64,000 nucleotides of DNA from an uncultured Flavobacteriales bacterium. Its GTDB lineage: Bacteria > Bacteroidota > Bacteroidia > Flavobacteriales_G > Salibacteraceae. This document shows positions 1 through 9,297 of the stretch, piece after piece. The notes beneath the pieces were generated by a model, which saw nothing but the letters and a program-made list of their open reading frames with translations, was not told the origin of the DNA and did no database searches. The translations under genes and the position numbers were made by a program. The stretch is from the NCBI GenBank assembly GCA_937899835.1, contig CALCCE010000138.1, positions 62,001 through 126,000 of the forward strand, in the 5' to 3' direction. Position 1 is the first letter of the stretch, and each line of letters opens with the position of its first letter.

Positions 1-847
1 CTTTCCGGGTAATGATCAGCAGGGTGTTTACCATAGCAAAACCGGAGAATACCGCTCCCGCTACGAAGTAGGGCGGAAAGATCGTGGTGTGCCATCCTGG
101 AATCACCGAGGTGGCAAAGTCCATGGATACAATGGAGTGTACTGAGAATACCAAAGGAGTAGCCAATCCAGCCAACACCAGTGATACTTCTTCAAAACGC
201 ACCCATGCTTTTACATCTCCGGTCCAACCGAAGGCCAAAATGGAATAGACTTGCTTGACCACAGGTTTCACAGCCCGGTCGCGGATGGTAGCAAAATCAG
301 GAATGAGCCCGATGTACCAGAAAACGAGCGATACCGAGAAATAAGTAGAAATAGCAAATACGTCCCAAAGCAGTGGAGAGTTGAAGTTTACCCACAGCGA
401 ACCCCACGTGTTGGGAAGTGGCAATACCCAATAGGCCATCCAAATACGTCCCATGTGGATTCCCGGGAAGAGGGCTGCCATCATTACCGCAAAAATGGTC
501 ATCGCTTCTGCCGCACGGTTGATCGCCATCCGCCAACGCTGGCGAAAGAGCAACAACACCGCGGAAATCAAAGTACCAGCGTGGCCGATACCTACCCACC
601 ATACAAAATTGGTAATGTCCCATGCCCAACCTACAGTGGTATTCAAACCCCAGGTACCAATACCGGTACCAATGGTGTAAGTAATACAACCGAGGCCCCA
701 CATCCCAAGAACGAGGGCCAGGCCAAAAACAGCATACCAATACTTATTCGCTTTCCCCTCAACCGGGGCGCAGACCTCCTCGGTGATCTGGTGATAAGTC
801 TTCTCACCCAGAATCAGCGGAGTTCTAATGTCAGCTTCTTTATGCAT
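1..847 (-). CDS. actC: Alternative complex III membrane subunit ActC (NrfD/PsrC-like), C-terminus cut by window edge
   Basis: The reading frame opens with ATG at 847 ([20 protein letters not shown]) and stays open to the left edge, so the C-terminal part is missing. The translation contains long hydrophobic helices beginning near residue 38 ([19 protein letters not shown]), as expected for the multi-pass NrfD/PsrC-type quinol-oxidising subunit. In this family ActC sits in the cytoplasmic membrane and passes electrons from quinol to the iron-sulfur and heme subunits on the outside. It lies 27 bp downstream of actB in the same direction, which is the usual actA-actB-actC order, so the assignment rests on both sequence and context. 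The subunits that normally follow (ActD, ActE, ActF) would lie to the left of the window. Confidence 0.9.
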   Translation of the reverse strand, partial: MHKEADIRTPLILGEKTYHQITEEVCAPVEGKANKYWYAVFGLALVLGMWGLGCITYTIGTGIGTWGLNTTVGWAWDITNFVWWVGIGHAGTLISAVLLLFRQRWRMAINRAAEAMTIFAVMMAALFPGIHMGRIWMAYWVLPLPNTWGSLWVNFNSPLLWDVFAISTYFSVSLVFWYIGLIPDFATIRDRAVKPVVKQVYSILAFGWTGDVKAWVRFEEVSLVLAGLATPLVFSVHSIVSMDFATSVIPGWHTTIFPPYFVAGAVFSGFAMVNTLLIITRK

Positions 848-874
848 TCTGTCGGTCTTTTGCTGTAAAGAATA

Positions 875-3800
875 TTATACTTCTGCTGCTGCCTCGTCTT
901 TTTTACGAGTCGGCATGTTCTCTTCTTTCGTTCTGTTTCGAATCTTGGTTTGGTACCAAATGTTCGGTTGAACACCAATTTCTTCCAACAAGTGGTAAGA
1001 ACGGGCGTCTTTCGACCATTTGTAAACTGCTGATTCCGGATCGTTCACGTCTCCAAATGCAATAGCATCAGTTGGACAGCTATCGGAGCAAGCAGCGTTC
1101 AGCATCTCATCAGTTACTTTGCGCTTTTCTTTCTTCGCCTGCAGTTTAGCCGCCTGAATGCGTTGCACACACATACTGCATTTTTCCATCACCCCACGTG
1201 AACGTACTACAACGTCTGGGTTCAATACCATCCGTCCTAAAGTATCCTGACTTGGGTTGATGTCTTTGAATTTCGCATAGCCCATGTAGTTGAACCAGTT
1301 GAACCGTCTTACTTTATAAGGACAGTTGTTGGCACAGTAACGGGTACCTACACAACGGTTATACGTCATTTGGTTCAAGCCTTCATCACTGTGAGTGGTC
1401 GCTGCTACCGGACATACCGTTTCACAAGGAGCATGGTTACAGTGCTGGCACATGACCGGCTGGAAAGTAACATCCGGATAAACCGAAGGTGTTTCCATTG
1501 CTACATAACCATCTTCTTCTTTGGTGGCATCGGAAGTAAAATAACGGTCGATGCGCATCCAGAACATGGAGCGCGTACGACGAATTTCGTCTTTGCCTAC
1601 TACAGGAATGTTGTTTTCAGCAGCACAAGCAGTCACACAAGCTCCGCATCCAAAACAAGTATTCAAATCAATGGCCATTCCCCAGCGGTGTCCCAACCCA
1701 ATTGCGTGGTCGTCCCAAAGGTTAAGTTCCTCTGTGGTTTTGTCTTGGCCGTATGCGTCTTTCAGGGTAATCTTTTGATTCCAACCTTGAAACTGACCCT
1801 GAGCACCAGGCACTGAAGCCGGCTCATTCTTGTAAGTTTCCATGTCGGTCTCGTTGATGATCTTACGACCCATCATGGTGCTGTGCGTCTGCAAAGAAGC
1901 CATAGGATAGGTACCTTCCGACTTCTCTACTTTGGCATCAAATAGCGCCATTGACAGCGAACCCGCTACTTCCTGCATCAGCGGAAAGACGTTTTTACCA
2001 ATCTCTCCAATTTTACCTACGTGCTTGCGGCCATAACCCACTGCAACACCCACCGTTTTACGGCGTTGTCCTGGAATGGGATATACCGGCAGTTCAACTT
2101 CTTGATCTCCAACGATAACTTTACCCAAGTGGGCAGGTGTTTTTTCAGCGATCTTGATGTTGAGGCCCAACTCCGCCATGTCTGACGGGTTCATGGTAAT
2201 GTAGTTGTCCCAGGTAACACGCGACACAGGGTCGGGCAATTCTTGCAGCCAAGGGTTGGCAGCATGGGTTCCTTCTCCTGCTCCTGCCTTCATGTAAAGT
2301 TGCACTTCCCATTCGCCACCTTTAATAGAGGTAGCCGCTTTGGCAGCTTGCGCAACATCACCTTGAAATACTACTTCGGTTGGTTCAGCGTGGTCACCGA
2401 CGAATACACCATCGTGCACACATTTGTTCCAGAATTCGAAGAACCCGTTGGCATCCGATTGAGGCATCAGGTTGTTCTTCCACTCATCGCGGATATAGGT
2501 GTAGAAATCAGTATCTGCTTTGCCCATCCAACTCAAGAAAGATTCTTGTGCCTGACGGGTGTCGAACAATTTACTAATGGTAGGCTGGCAAATGCTGTAG
2601 TGTCCTTTGACGGACTCGTGATCGTTCCACGACTCGAGGAAGTGGTGATCTGGGGCAATGGCATCGCAGAGGATAGAAGTTTCATCTACATAACTGGCCA
2701 TCGACACTTTGTAACCTACTTTACTCAATGCTTCCTCAAACCCCCAGGATTTGGGCATGGAGTAAACCGGATTGGATCCGTAAATGACTAACGCATCCAC
2801 TTTCCCACTTTTCATCTCGCCAATCAACTCTTTGACTTTGCTGTCACGAGCCTGACGGATGGAGGTAGGATTATCTAAATCAATGGTAGAGCCGTAACTC
2901 TTCAATTTTGCATTGATCGCATTGACCAACACCTGAACGTTGGGATCATTGGAGTCGCAAACGATGAGGCTATGACCTGGATTTTCCCGCAACTCACTGG
3001 CTGCTCTGGCAATCTTTTTCTCAATGTCGTTTTCGTCCTCGATGGTGCCTGCCGGGAGTGATGCTCCTGTAATGGCATTGTAGAACCGCGTTACGACTGC
3101 TCCTACCTCACTTGGCTTGATCGCTCCACGGAAATCGGAGTTGGCACCGGTGAGGGAGAGGTTGGTTTCAAATTGGTAGTGGCGTGACATCCACTCGCGG
3201 TCTGGCTTACGGGTTTTTCCAAAACCGTGACTATTGGTAACCGGCAACAACCAGTTGGCAATGAAATCGGCACCGATGCCTACCACCACTTTGGCGTTTT
3301 CAAAGTGATAAGAAGGAATGACCGCGCGGCCAAAAGATTTTTCGTTGGCTTCGATCATCGCCGAGTAGGAGACCGCATCATAAGCAACATGCTTAAAATC
3401 TACTCCTGCACCCGTTGATAGCTCAGCACCTTCTTCAGCAGCACTATCGTCAACCATGGAACCACCAAAGTGGCTGCCCATTTGCTGAATCAACTTACGG
3501 GTAGAGGGGCTCAAAAGGCTGTGCGACAGAACTCTGATCGTCCCACCCTTGGCATTTACGGCCCGTAATTTCTCCCGCACTTGAACATCAAGCGCATTCC
3601 AATCTGCATCTGCTCCGCCAATTTGTGGTCCTCTCAAACGGTTTCCGTCGTACAAGGAAAGCACCGAAGAATTGATGCGTGCATTCAGTCCACCGCCAGT
3701 AATCTTAGACTCACGGTTTCCACGAATGAAGATTGGACGACCTTCCCTGGTTCTTACCAGAACACTGGAATAGTCGATCCCATCCGAATAGGATGTAGCG

Positions 3801-4081
3801 TAGTGATTGGGCACCCCAGGAATAACTTCGTAAGGCTTCACTACATAAGGAATGGACTTAATAACCGGTGTCTCACATGCCGCAAGGGTAGCTGCACCAA
3901 CACTAAATCCAAGAAATTTCAAAAAGTCACGTCGATTGGTTGACGTTGCATCTAAATCTGAGTTGTTGAGAAAGTCTTCTACCGGAAGTTCTTCCGGAAA
4001 CTCTTTCTCGGCGGAAGCAATAAAATCAGGATCACTTTCCAACTGCTGAATGCTCTGCCAATATCGTTTGGTCGTACTCAT
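875..4081 (-). CDS. actB: Alternative complex III iron-sulfur subunit ActB
   Basis: 1068 residues. A twin-arginine signal lies at about residues 50-70 (NRRDFLKFLGFSVGAATLAA), consistent with Tat export of a prefolded cofactor protein. A large molybdopterin-oxidoreductase-like domain fills about residues 75-600; in ACIII it is known to lack the molybdenum cofactor. The C-terminal third carries the ferredoxin-like domain with Cys clusters: CFGCGACVTAC near 808, CQHCNHAPCETVC near 877, CVGTRYCANNCP near 910, CSMC near 967 and CSDSCP near 997. These ligate one 3Fe-4S and three 4Fe-4S clusters in characterised homologues. It is 42 bp downstream of actA and directly upstream of actC. Length and domain order are typical for Bacteroidota; I see no missing Cys motif. 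Confidence 0.95.
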   Translation of the reverse strand: MSTTKRYWQSIQQLESDPDFIASAEKEFPEELPVEDFLNNSDLDATSTNRRDFLKFLGFSVGAATLAACETPVIKSIPYVVKPYEVIPGVPNHYATSYSDGIDYSSVLVRTREGRPIFIRGNRESKITGGGLNARINSSVLSLYDGNRLRGPQIGGADADWNALDVQVREKLRAVNAKGGTIRVLSHSLLSPSTRKLIQQMGSHFGGSMVDDSAAEEGAELSTGAGVDFKHVAYDAVSYSAMIEANEKSFGRAVIPSYHFENAKVVVGIGADFIANWLLPVTNSHGFGKTRKPDREWMSRHYQFETNLSLTGANSDFRGAIKPSEVGAVVTRFYNAITGASLPAGTIEDENDIEKKIARAASELRENPGHSLIVCDSNDPNVQVLVNAINAKLKSYGSTIDLDNPTSIRQARDSKVKELIGEMKSGKVDALVIYGSNPVYSMPKSWGFEEALSKVGYKVSMASYVDETSILCDAIAPDHHFLESWNDHESVKGHYSICQPTISKLFDTRQAQESFLSWMGKADTDFYTYIRDEWKNNLMPQSDANGFFEFWNKCVHDGVFVGDHAEPTEVVFQGDVAQAAKAATSIKGGEWEVQLYMKAGAGEGTHAANPWLQELPDPVSRVTWDNYITMNPSDMAELGLNIKIAEKTPAHLGKVIVGDQEVELPVYPIPGQRRKTVGVAVGYGRKHVGKIGEIGKNVFPLMQEVAGSLSMALFDAKVEKSEGTYPMASLQTHSTMMGRKIINETDMETYKNEPASVPGAQGQFQGWNQKITLKDAYGQDKTTEELNLWDDHAIGLGHRWGMAIDLNTCFGCGACVTACAAENNIPVVGKDEIRRTRSMFWMRIDRYFTSDATKEEDGYVAMETPSVYPDVTFQPVMCQHCNHAPCETVCPVAATTHSDEGLNQMTYNRCVGTRYCANNCPYKVRRFNWFNYMGYAKFKDINPSQDTLGRMVLNPDVVVRSRGVMEKCSMCVQRIQAAKLQAKKEKRKVTDEMLNAACSDSCPTDAIAFGDVNDPESAVYKWSKDARSYHLLEEIGVQPNIWYQTKIRNRTKEENMPTRKKDEAAAEV

Positions 4082-4123
4082 CTTAAATACACTCTATAGT
4101 CCCAAAAAATCTCTTTACCTGAA

Positions 4124-5449
4124 TTAGTAGTGGCACTTGGCACACTCCAATCCTCCGATCTGCTCCACGGTAAACTCTTGCAAGCCAAGATCGCGGTGTT
4201 TGATCATGAGATCTTCCTTTATTCCCTGATAATATTCGTTGTCGTCTTCCATAGTCACCTTGGTCTCGCGGTGACAATTGATACACCAGCCCATCGTCAA
4301 TTCGCTGTGCTGTGCTAAGACTTCCATTTTTTCTACTTCTCCGTGGCAGGTTTGACATTTCTGCTTTCCTACTACTACGTGCTGACTGTGGTTGAAATAA
4401 GCAAAGTCGGGCAGGTTGTGGATTTTCACCCATTTGATGGGCTCGGTTTCACCCGTATAGCGTTGGTTCTCATTGTCCCAACCTGCGGCTTTATAAATCT
4501 TGGCAATCTCCTCTTTTCCATAGAGTGACCCTTCAGGAATCGCTACGTGGCAGTTCATACACACGTTGACGGATGGGATACCCGCCGATTTCCCTTTTTC
4601 TGCTGCGTGGTGGCAGTAAACACATTCCACCGCATTTTGACCCGCGTGAATCTTGTGAGAAAATTTAATGGGTTGCTCCGGAGCATATCCTTGGTAAACG
4701 GCTACTCCTTTGAGTGCGTACCAACCGTTGGTTGCGCCTACAGACACAATGACCAAAACAATGAGGGCTGCATACTTCTTGTTGTTGGCCAACCAGTTGA
4801 TCGCAGAACGAATGTGACTAATGTCTTCTTTTGGCTTCAGCCCTTTGCCCGTGCGGTCCAGATTGATGAGGGAGGTCTTCACCAAACCAAGCACCTTGAT
4901 CACCACGTAGAACACGAGGGCTAAAGCACCCAGCCAAATGATCAACGAAGTGGCATCACTTTCTCCTTCCTGCGGATCGCCTCCTCCAGTTGGTTTTGGA
5001 TCCTTGGCAACTACTTCTTCCGCCTGAACAGTGTTGTTGTCCAGGTAAATCAGGATCGAACCAATTTCTACATCGGTGAGTGTCCCGAATGCAGTCATCA
5101 AAGTTGGTTTGTAGGCAGCCCACAGTTCGTTGGCATAGGCATCGCCCGACTTGATCATCCCTTGTGGATTCCGAATCCACTTGTACAACCACTCTTCGTT
5201 GGGCACACGCTCACGGTAGCCGTAAAGCCCCGGACCCGTGTTCTTTTGTGCCGTTAGGTAGTGACACGATTTACACTTTGCATTGAACAGACCTTCGCCT
5301 TGTGCTTCAGTAGCACCTGCTGGTGGCTCAGCAAGAAGATAAAAGGGGGTGGCTATGAATAGGATGAAGAAAAGGAAACATTTCAGCCACTTACCTGTTC
5401 CGCTACTTTGCCTTGTCAAGCTCCTCATAGATATGTTTTTGGGCTGCAT
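4124..5449 (-). CDS. actA: Alternative complex III multiheme cytochrome ActA with fused N-terminal monoheme domain
   Basis: 441 residues with six CxxCH heme-binding motifs. One is at about residue 57 (CKSCH) in a cytochrome-c-like N-terminal domain; five are in the C-terminal half: CVYCH near 275, CMNCH near 297, CQTCH near 364, CINCH near 388 and CAKCH near 435. A signal peptide precedes the first domain, and hydrophobic segments sit near 168-188 and 225-243 between the two heme regions. The pentaheme part is the ActA unit that takes electrons from ActB; the monoheme part resembles the electron-exit cytochrome. The start may be Met8 (position 5428, MRSLTRQSSGTGKWLKC), which gives a cleaner signal peptide than the listed ATG. 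First gene of the actABC operon; a candidate promoter lies at 5483-5490. Confidence 0.93.
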   Translation of the reverse strand: MQPKNISMRSLTRQSSGTGKWLKCFLFFILFIATPFYLLAEPPAGATEAQGEGLFNAKCKSCHYLTAQKNTGPGLYGYRERVPNEEWLYKWIRNPQGMIKSGDAYANELWAAYKPTLMTAFGTLTDVEIGSILIYLDNNTVQAEEVVAKDPKPTGGGDPQEGESDATSLIIWLGALALVFYVVIKVLGLVKTSLINLDRTGKGLKPKEDISHIRSAINWLANNKKYAALIVLVIVSVGATNGWYALKGVAVYQGYAPEQPIKFSHKIHAGQNAVECVYCHHAAEKGKSAGIPSVNVCMNCHVAIPEGSLYGKEEIAKIYKAAGWDNENQRYTGETEPIKWVKIHNLPDFAYFNHSQHVVVGKQKCQTCHGEVEKMEVLAQHSELTMGWCINCHRETKVTMEDDNEYYQGIKEDLMIKHRDLGLQEFTVEQIGGLECAKCHY

Positions 5450-5482
5450 AAACCGTCAAAATGGACGAATATAAACCTAGCG

Positions 5483-5490
5483 CAAAAATA
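5483..5490 (-). promoter_or_regulatory. Candidate -7 promoter element for actABC
   Basis: Read on the minus strand this is TATTTTTG, matching the Bacteroidota -7 consensus TAnnTTTG. It lies 33 bp upstream of the listed actA start, leaving a short untranslated leader. A weak TTTCG at about the -33 distance (5514-5518) could serve as the upstream element. Inference from motif and position only. Confidence 0.4.
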
Positions 5491-5548
5491 GGGCATAAGC
5501 TGGATTACGGTCACGAAATTGTCAAAAAATTGAACTCGACAGATTTAA

Positions 5549-5565
5549 TTTAGAACAATTCTAAA
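5549..5565. promoter_or_regulatory. Palindrome TTTAGAA-N3-TTCTAAA between actA and the SPOR gene
   Basis: A perfect 7-bp inverted repeat with a 3-base spacer lies in the 300-bp divergent gap between actA and the SPOR-domain gene. A near copy, TTAGAA-AC-TTCTAA, lies at 6293-6306 just after that gene. Such a short symmetric AT-rich site could be an operator. The rest of the gap (5450-5749) holds the two candidate promoters and a weak hairpin at about 5574-5614 (AAATCGC pairing with GCGATTT), and no gene that I can see. Confidence 0.3.
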
Positions 5566-5734
5566 TAAGATTGAAATCGCTCGAATTCCCCTAATAAAGG
5601 GCGATTTTTGTTTTCAATTTCATTATATTCTTTCTTCATTTTCAGCGTTCTGTTGAACAATCTTTCCAGGTATTCGCGGAATTCAAATTTGATCATTTTT
5701 GACCGTTGAGGCGACTGTTTTTTTTGAAGTCTAC

Positions 5735-5742
5735 TACCTTTG
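5735..5742 (+). promoter_or_regulatory. Candidate -7 element (TACCTTTG) for the SPOR-domain gene
   Basis: TACCTTTG is an exact TAnnTTTG box ending only 7 bases before the ATG at 5750. If used, transcription would begin at or very near the start codon, giving a leaderless or nearly leaderless mRNA. Confidence 0.45.
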
Positions 5743-5749
5743 TTTCAGC

Positions 5750-6283
5750 ATGAAGATATCCTTCTATTTCCCGGCTTTTTTACTTTCCATTGGTATACTC
5801 TGTTGCACGAATTATGTTGCCATTGGCCAAAAAACCAAGGGCGATTGGAAGCTGTATCCACCAGATACAAACGCTTCAGAAGTCTTTTCAGACAGCCTAA
5901 TGTCTGACAGTTTAGTCATTGCAACACCGGATAGTTCCTACCAAAGTGAGCTTTTGGAGGACGCACGTTTGGAGTATCTGATGGACAAATACCTCACCCT
6001 AAACGAGGATAAAATAACCGGCTTTCGGATTCAGATTTTTGCAGTTTCAGGCCCTAACAGCAGCCTGGAGGCCAGAAAAGTAAATGCCGAGTTCAAACAG
6101 TCGGGCATTGATTTGCCCTCCTACATCGAGTTTGATAATCCAAATTTCCTGGTTCGGGTTGGTGATTTTCGAACCCGATTAGAAGCTGAAAAATTTCGAT
6201 TGATGGTGCAGGATAAATTCCCATCTGCCTACATCGTGGTGGACGACATCAACCTACCGCCACTTCCAAAAAACAAGGGCTAA
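5750..6283 (+). CDS. SPOR-domain envelope protein
   Basis: Starting at ATG 5750, the protein has 177 residues. An N-terminal hydrophobic segment (FYFPAFLLSIGILCC) forms a signal peptide or lipoprotein-like signal. A low-complexity region rich in Ser and Asp follows (about 35-75), and then a SPOR-like fold from about residue 95 to 165: GFRIQIFAVSG, an alpha-helical stretch, FLVRVGDFRTRLEAEKF and AYIVVDDI. SPOR domains bind denuded peptidoglycan glycan strands, often at division sites. The upstream in-frame start at 5699 is rejected because it would precede the promoter box and the signal peptide. The gene stands alone, divergent from actA and convergent with infB, with which it shares a terminator. 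Confidence 0.8.
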   Translation: MKISFYFPAFLLSIGILCCTNYVAIGQKTKGDWKLYPPDTNASEVFSDSLMSDSLVIATPDSSYQSELLEDARLEYLMDKYLTLNEDKITGFRIQIFAVSGPNSSLEARKVNAEFKQSGIDLPSYIEFDNPNFLVRVGDFRTRLEAEKFRLMVQDKFPSAYIVVDDINLPPLPKNKG

Positions 6284-6311
6284 CAAACTCTCTTAGAAAC
6301 TTCTAAACAAC

Positions 6312-6343
6312 AAAAAAGCGCCCCGTTTCTGAAGCGCTTTTTT
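6312..6343. terminator. Bidirectional intrinsic terminator between the SPOR gene and infB
   Basis: AAAAAAGCGC, a 12-base loop and GCGCTTTTTT form a symmetric hairpin flanked by A and T runs. It is placed between two convergent genes and can end transcription from both sides. Confidence 0.85.
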
Positions 6344-6363
6344 AGTTTAAAATGTGTTTACTG

Positions 6364-9228
6364 TCAGAGGTTTTGCTTGATCTCTACCTCTTCGAATCCT
6401 TCGATGATGTCTCCCACCTTAATGTCGTTGTAGTTGGTGATGTTCAAACCACATTCGTAGCCTGCTTTCACTTCCCGAACGTCATCTTTGAAGCGTTTTA
6501 ACGATCCAAGTTCGCCGGTATAAACGACTATACCATCGCGAATGAGTCGTACGCTGGTGTTTCGGTTAACGGTTCCATCGAGGACGTAGCAACCGGCAAC
6601 GGTTCCCACTTTAGAAATTTTGAAGACATCGCGTACTTCGATGTTGCAAACCACCTTCTCTTCGAACTTGGGTGCCAACATGCCTTCCATCGCACTTTTG
6701 ATCTCGTCGATGGCATCGTAAATGATGGAATAGAGGCGGATGTCAATTTCTTCTTTCTCTGCGAGTTTTCTCGCAGTTCCTGAAGGCCGAACCTGGAAAC
6801 CAACGATGATGGCATCGGAGGCGGAAGCAAGCAGTACATCAGACTCTGTGATCTGCCCTACACCTTGCATGATAATGCGCACCTGGATGTTTTCCGTCGA
6901 AAGCTTCATTAAAGAATCGGAAAGCGCCTCTACAGAGCCGTCCACATCACCTTTAAGAATAATGTTGAGCTCCTGGAAGTCTCCAATGGCCAAACGACGG
7001 CCGATCTCATCAAGCGTGAGACGGTTTTGTGTCCGAACCCCTTGCTCTCGCTGCAATTGCGTCCGCTTACCAGCGATTTCCCGCGCTTCGCGCTCGTCGT
7101 CCATCACTACCAGACGTTCGCCTGCGTTAGGCGCTCCGTTGAAGCCCAATACCGAAACGGGAACTGCCGGACCTGCTTCTTTAATGGCTACACCACGTTC
7201 GTTAAACAAGGCTTTTACTTTTCCACTGTATGGGCCGGCAAGCATAATGTCGCCTACCCGAAGTGTACCGCCTTGCACCAAGACCGTAGTCACATAGCCG
7301 CGACCTTTGTCAAGCTGCGATTCGATTACCGTTCCAAGGGCATTTTTTCCTGGATCGGCTTCCAGTTCGAGCAATTCTGATTCGAGGAGTACTTTTTCCA
7401 GTAGTTCCTCAATGTTAGTTCCGTGTTTGGCAGAGATTTCCTGGCTTTGGAATTTTCCTCCCCAGTCTTCCACCAAAATATTCATGCCCGCCAACTCTTC
7501 TTTAATTCGGTCGGGGTTGGCGTTTTCTTTGTCTACTTTATTAATGGCAAACACCATGGGCACACCAGCGGCTTGCGCATGCTTGATGGCCTCTTTGGTC
7601 TGAGGCATTACATTGTCGTCAGCAGCTACTACAATCACAGCAACATCAGTCACCTGAGCACCCCTGGCCCGCATAGCGGTAAAGGCTTCGTGGCCCGGAG
7701 TATCTAAGAAGGTGATGGATTTACCACTTTCAAGTCTCACGTTATAAGCTCCGATGTGCTGGGTAATTCCCCCTGCCTCACCAGCAATAACGTTGGCATT
7801 GCGAATGTAATCGAGCAAAGAAGTCTTTCCGTGGTCAACGTGGCCCATTACCGTAATGATCGGTGGACGACCAGACATACGGTTGGGGTTGTCTACTGAT
7901 TCTACAACCTTTTCAGAAATCTCTGCACTTACAAAGTCGGTTTCGTACCCGAATTCTTCGGCTACAATGGAGAGGGTTTCCTTGTCAAGTCGTTGGTTGA
8001 TGGACACCATCATTCCCAGAGACATACAAGCAGAAATCACTTCGGTGACCCCCACATCCATCATGCTGGCCAACTCATTTACGGTAACAAATTCCGTTAC
8101 CTTCAAAATGCGCTTTTCAGCTTCCTGCATCCGCATGTTAGCTTCTGCTTGCTGGCTCGCAGCGTCACGTTTGGCCTTGCGGTGGCGGGCACCTTTATTT
8201 TTCTTGTTACCTCCGCTCAAACGAGCGAGGGTTTCACGAATTTGATTTTGAATTTCTTCTTCGGTAGGCTCCTGCTTGGTAGCTCCTTTTCCTCGGTTAT
8301 TGCCTTGACCACCTCTTTGTCGGTTGTTGGAATTATTTCCACCGTCCCTACGATTGTTGTTGGATGGAGGACCTGCCTTGGCAATTCGCTTCCTTTTCTT
8401 TTTGCGGCCAGAGAGTTCTGTATTTTCCGAAGAGGACGCCACTGGCTTCTTCTTCTTTTTCTGCTCTACCGGTAGTTCGATTTTTCCTACCACCGTAGGG
8501 CCGCTAAGCTTCGCAACATTGGCTCTTACCACTTCCTGCTCGGCAGGTTTGGCCGGTGCATCGGTTGCGGGTGTTTCTTTTTTAGCTTCAGGTTCGGGTT
8601 CTGCAGCAGGTGCTTCCTCTTTCTTAGGAGTTTCAACCGGTTCAACTGCCTTTTCGGCTACGGTCGGCTTTTCCTCTTTTTCTTTTACCGGAGGGGCAGG
8701 AGTTTCCTCTTTCACTTTGGGCTTGACTTCAGGCTTAGCCTCCACTTTTGGCTTTTCCTCCGCGGCTGGCTTTTTTTCAGGCGCGGGCTCTTCTACCTTG
8801 GCAGGTTTCTTTTTGTCGGGCCGGGTTTTGGTATTGATCGAATCCAAATCGATTTTCCCCAATACCTTAGGTCCTTCCTGCTTTGGTTCTGCCAAGTCTT
8901 TAATGCCTCCGGAAACGTTTTCGATATTCTTAATAAGAATCTCATCTTGCTCCGGCTTTTTGCCGGACACACGCTTCTCGGTGTCTTCGAGGGAGATGGT
9001 TTCCCGCACCACCTTGTTCAGGCTGATTTGGCGCGATTCTTCCTTTGCAGCCCGCTCCGACTGGTATTCATCGAGCAGTACCAAATACAACTCTTCCGAG
9101 ATTTTCGTATTGGGTTTGGCATCGATGTCGTGCCCTTTGTCAGATAGGAAATCAACAATCGTGGAAATACCGATGTTAAATTCCCGGGCGACTTTACTCA
9201 AACGTCTTGCTGGTCTGCCTTCACTCAT
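6364..9228 (-). CDS. infB: Translation initiation factor IF-2
   Basis: 954 residues. The N-terminal IF2_N-like helical domain (about 1-70) is followed by a long charged, Lys/Pro/Glu/Ala-rich linker (about 90-360), a second IF2_N-type domain, and the GTPase core. G1 is GHVDHGKTS near 462, G3 is DTPGHE near 509 and G4 is NKVD near 563. Domains II, III and the fMet-tRNA-binding C-terminal domain fill the rest. IF-2 is the GTPase that places initiator tRNA on the 30S subunit. The extended low-complexity N-terminus is usual in Bacteroidota. It is the last gene of rimP-nusA-infB, 69 bp after nusA, and ends at the bidirectional terminator. Confidence 0.98.
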   Translation of the reverse strand: MSEGRPARRLSKVAREFNIGISTIVDFLSDKGHDIDAKPNTKISEELYLVLLDEYQSERAAKEESRQISLNKVVRETISLEDTEKRVSGKKPEQDEILIKNIENVSGGIKDLAEPKQEGPKVLGKIDLDSINTKTRPDKKKPAKVEEPAPEKKPAAEEKPKVEAKPEVKPKVKEETPAPPVKEKEEKPTVAEKAVEPVETPKKEEAPAAEPEPEAKKETPATDAPAKPAEQEVVRANVAKLSGPTVVGKIELPVEQKKKKKPVASSSENTELSGRKKKRKRIAKAGPPSNNNRRDGGNNSNNRQRGGQGNNRGKGATKQEPTEEEIQNQIRETLARLSGGNKKNKGARHRKAKRDAASQQAEANMRMQEAEKRILKVTEFVTVNELASMMDVGVTEVISACMSLGMMVSINQRLDKETLSIVAEEFGYETDFVSAEISEKVVESVDNPNRMSGRPPIITVMGHVDHGKTSLLDYIRNANVIAGEAGGITQHIGAYNVRLESGKSITFLDTPGHEAFTAMRARGAQVTDVAVIVVAADDNVMPQTKEAIKHAQAAGVPMVFAINKVDKENANPDRIKEELAGMNILVEDWGGKFQSQEISAKHGTNIEELLEKVLLESELLELEADPGKNALGTVIESQLDKGRGYVTTVLVQGGTLRVGDIMLAGPYSGKVKALFNERGVAIKEAGPAVPVSVLGFNGAPNAGERLVVMDDEREAREIAGKRTQLQREQGVRTQNRLTLDEIGRRLAIGDFQELNIILKGDVDGSVEALSDSLMKLSTENIQVRIIMQGVGQITESDVLLASASDAIIVGFQVRPSGTARKLAEKEEIDIRLYSIIYDAIDEIKSAMEGMLAPKFEEKVVCNIEVRDVFKISKVGTVAGCYVLDGTVNRNTSVRLIRDGIVVYTGELGSLKRFKDDVREVKAGYECGLNITNYNDIKVGDIIEGFEEVEIKQNL

Positions 9229-9297
9229 AGTTTTGCTTCTTCCGAAACGGCCGGTAAAAGTAATAATATTCTATTTATTCCTGAAATGAAGCGGGTT

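Noticed and set aside
251-868. 205-codon plus-strand frame opposite actC, and a minus-strand frame at 297-740
   Set aside because: Both are shadows of the ActC frame, which is the only one encoding a recognisable membrane protein.
8324-9289. 321-codon plus-strand frame opposite infB
   Set aside because: It is the antisense of the low-complexity IF-2 linker; the product is a Ser/Phe/Gly-rich repeat with no family character.
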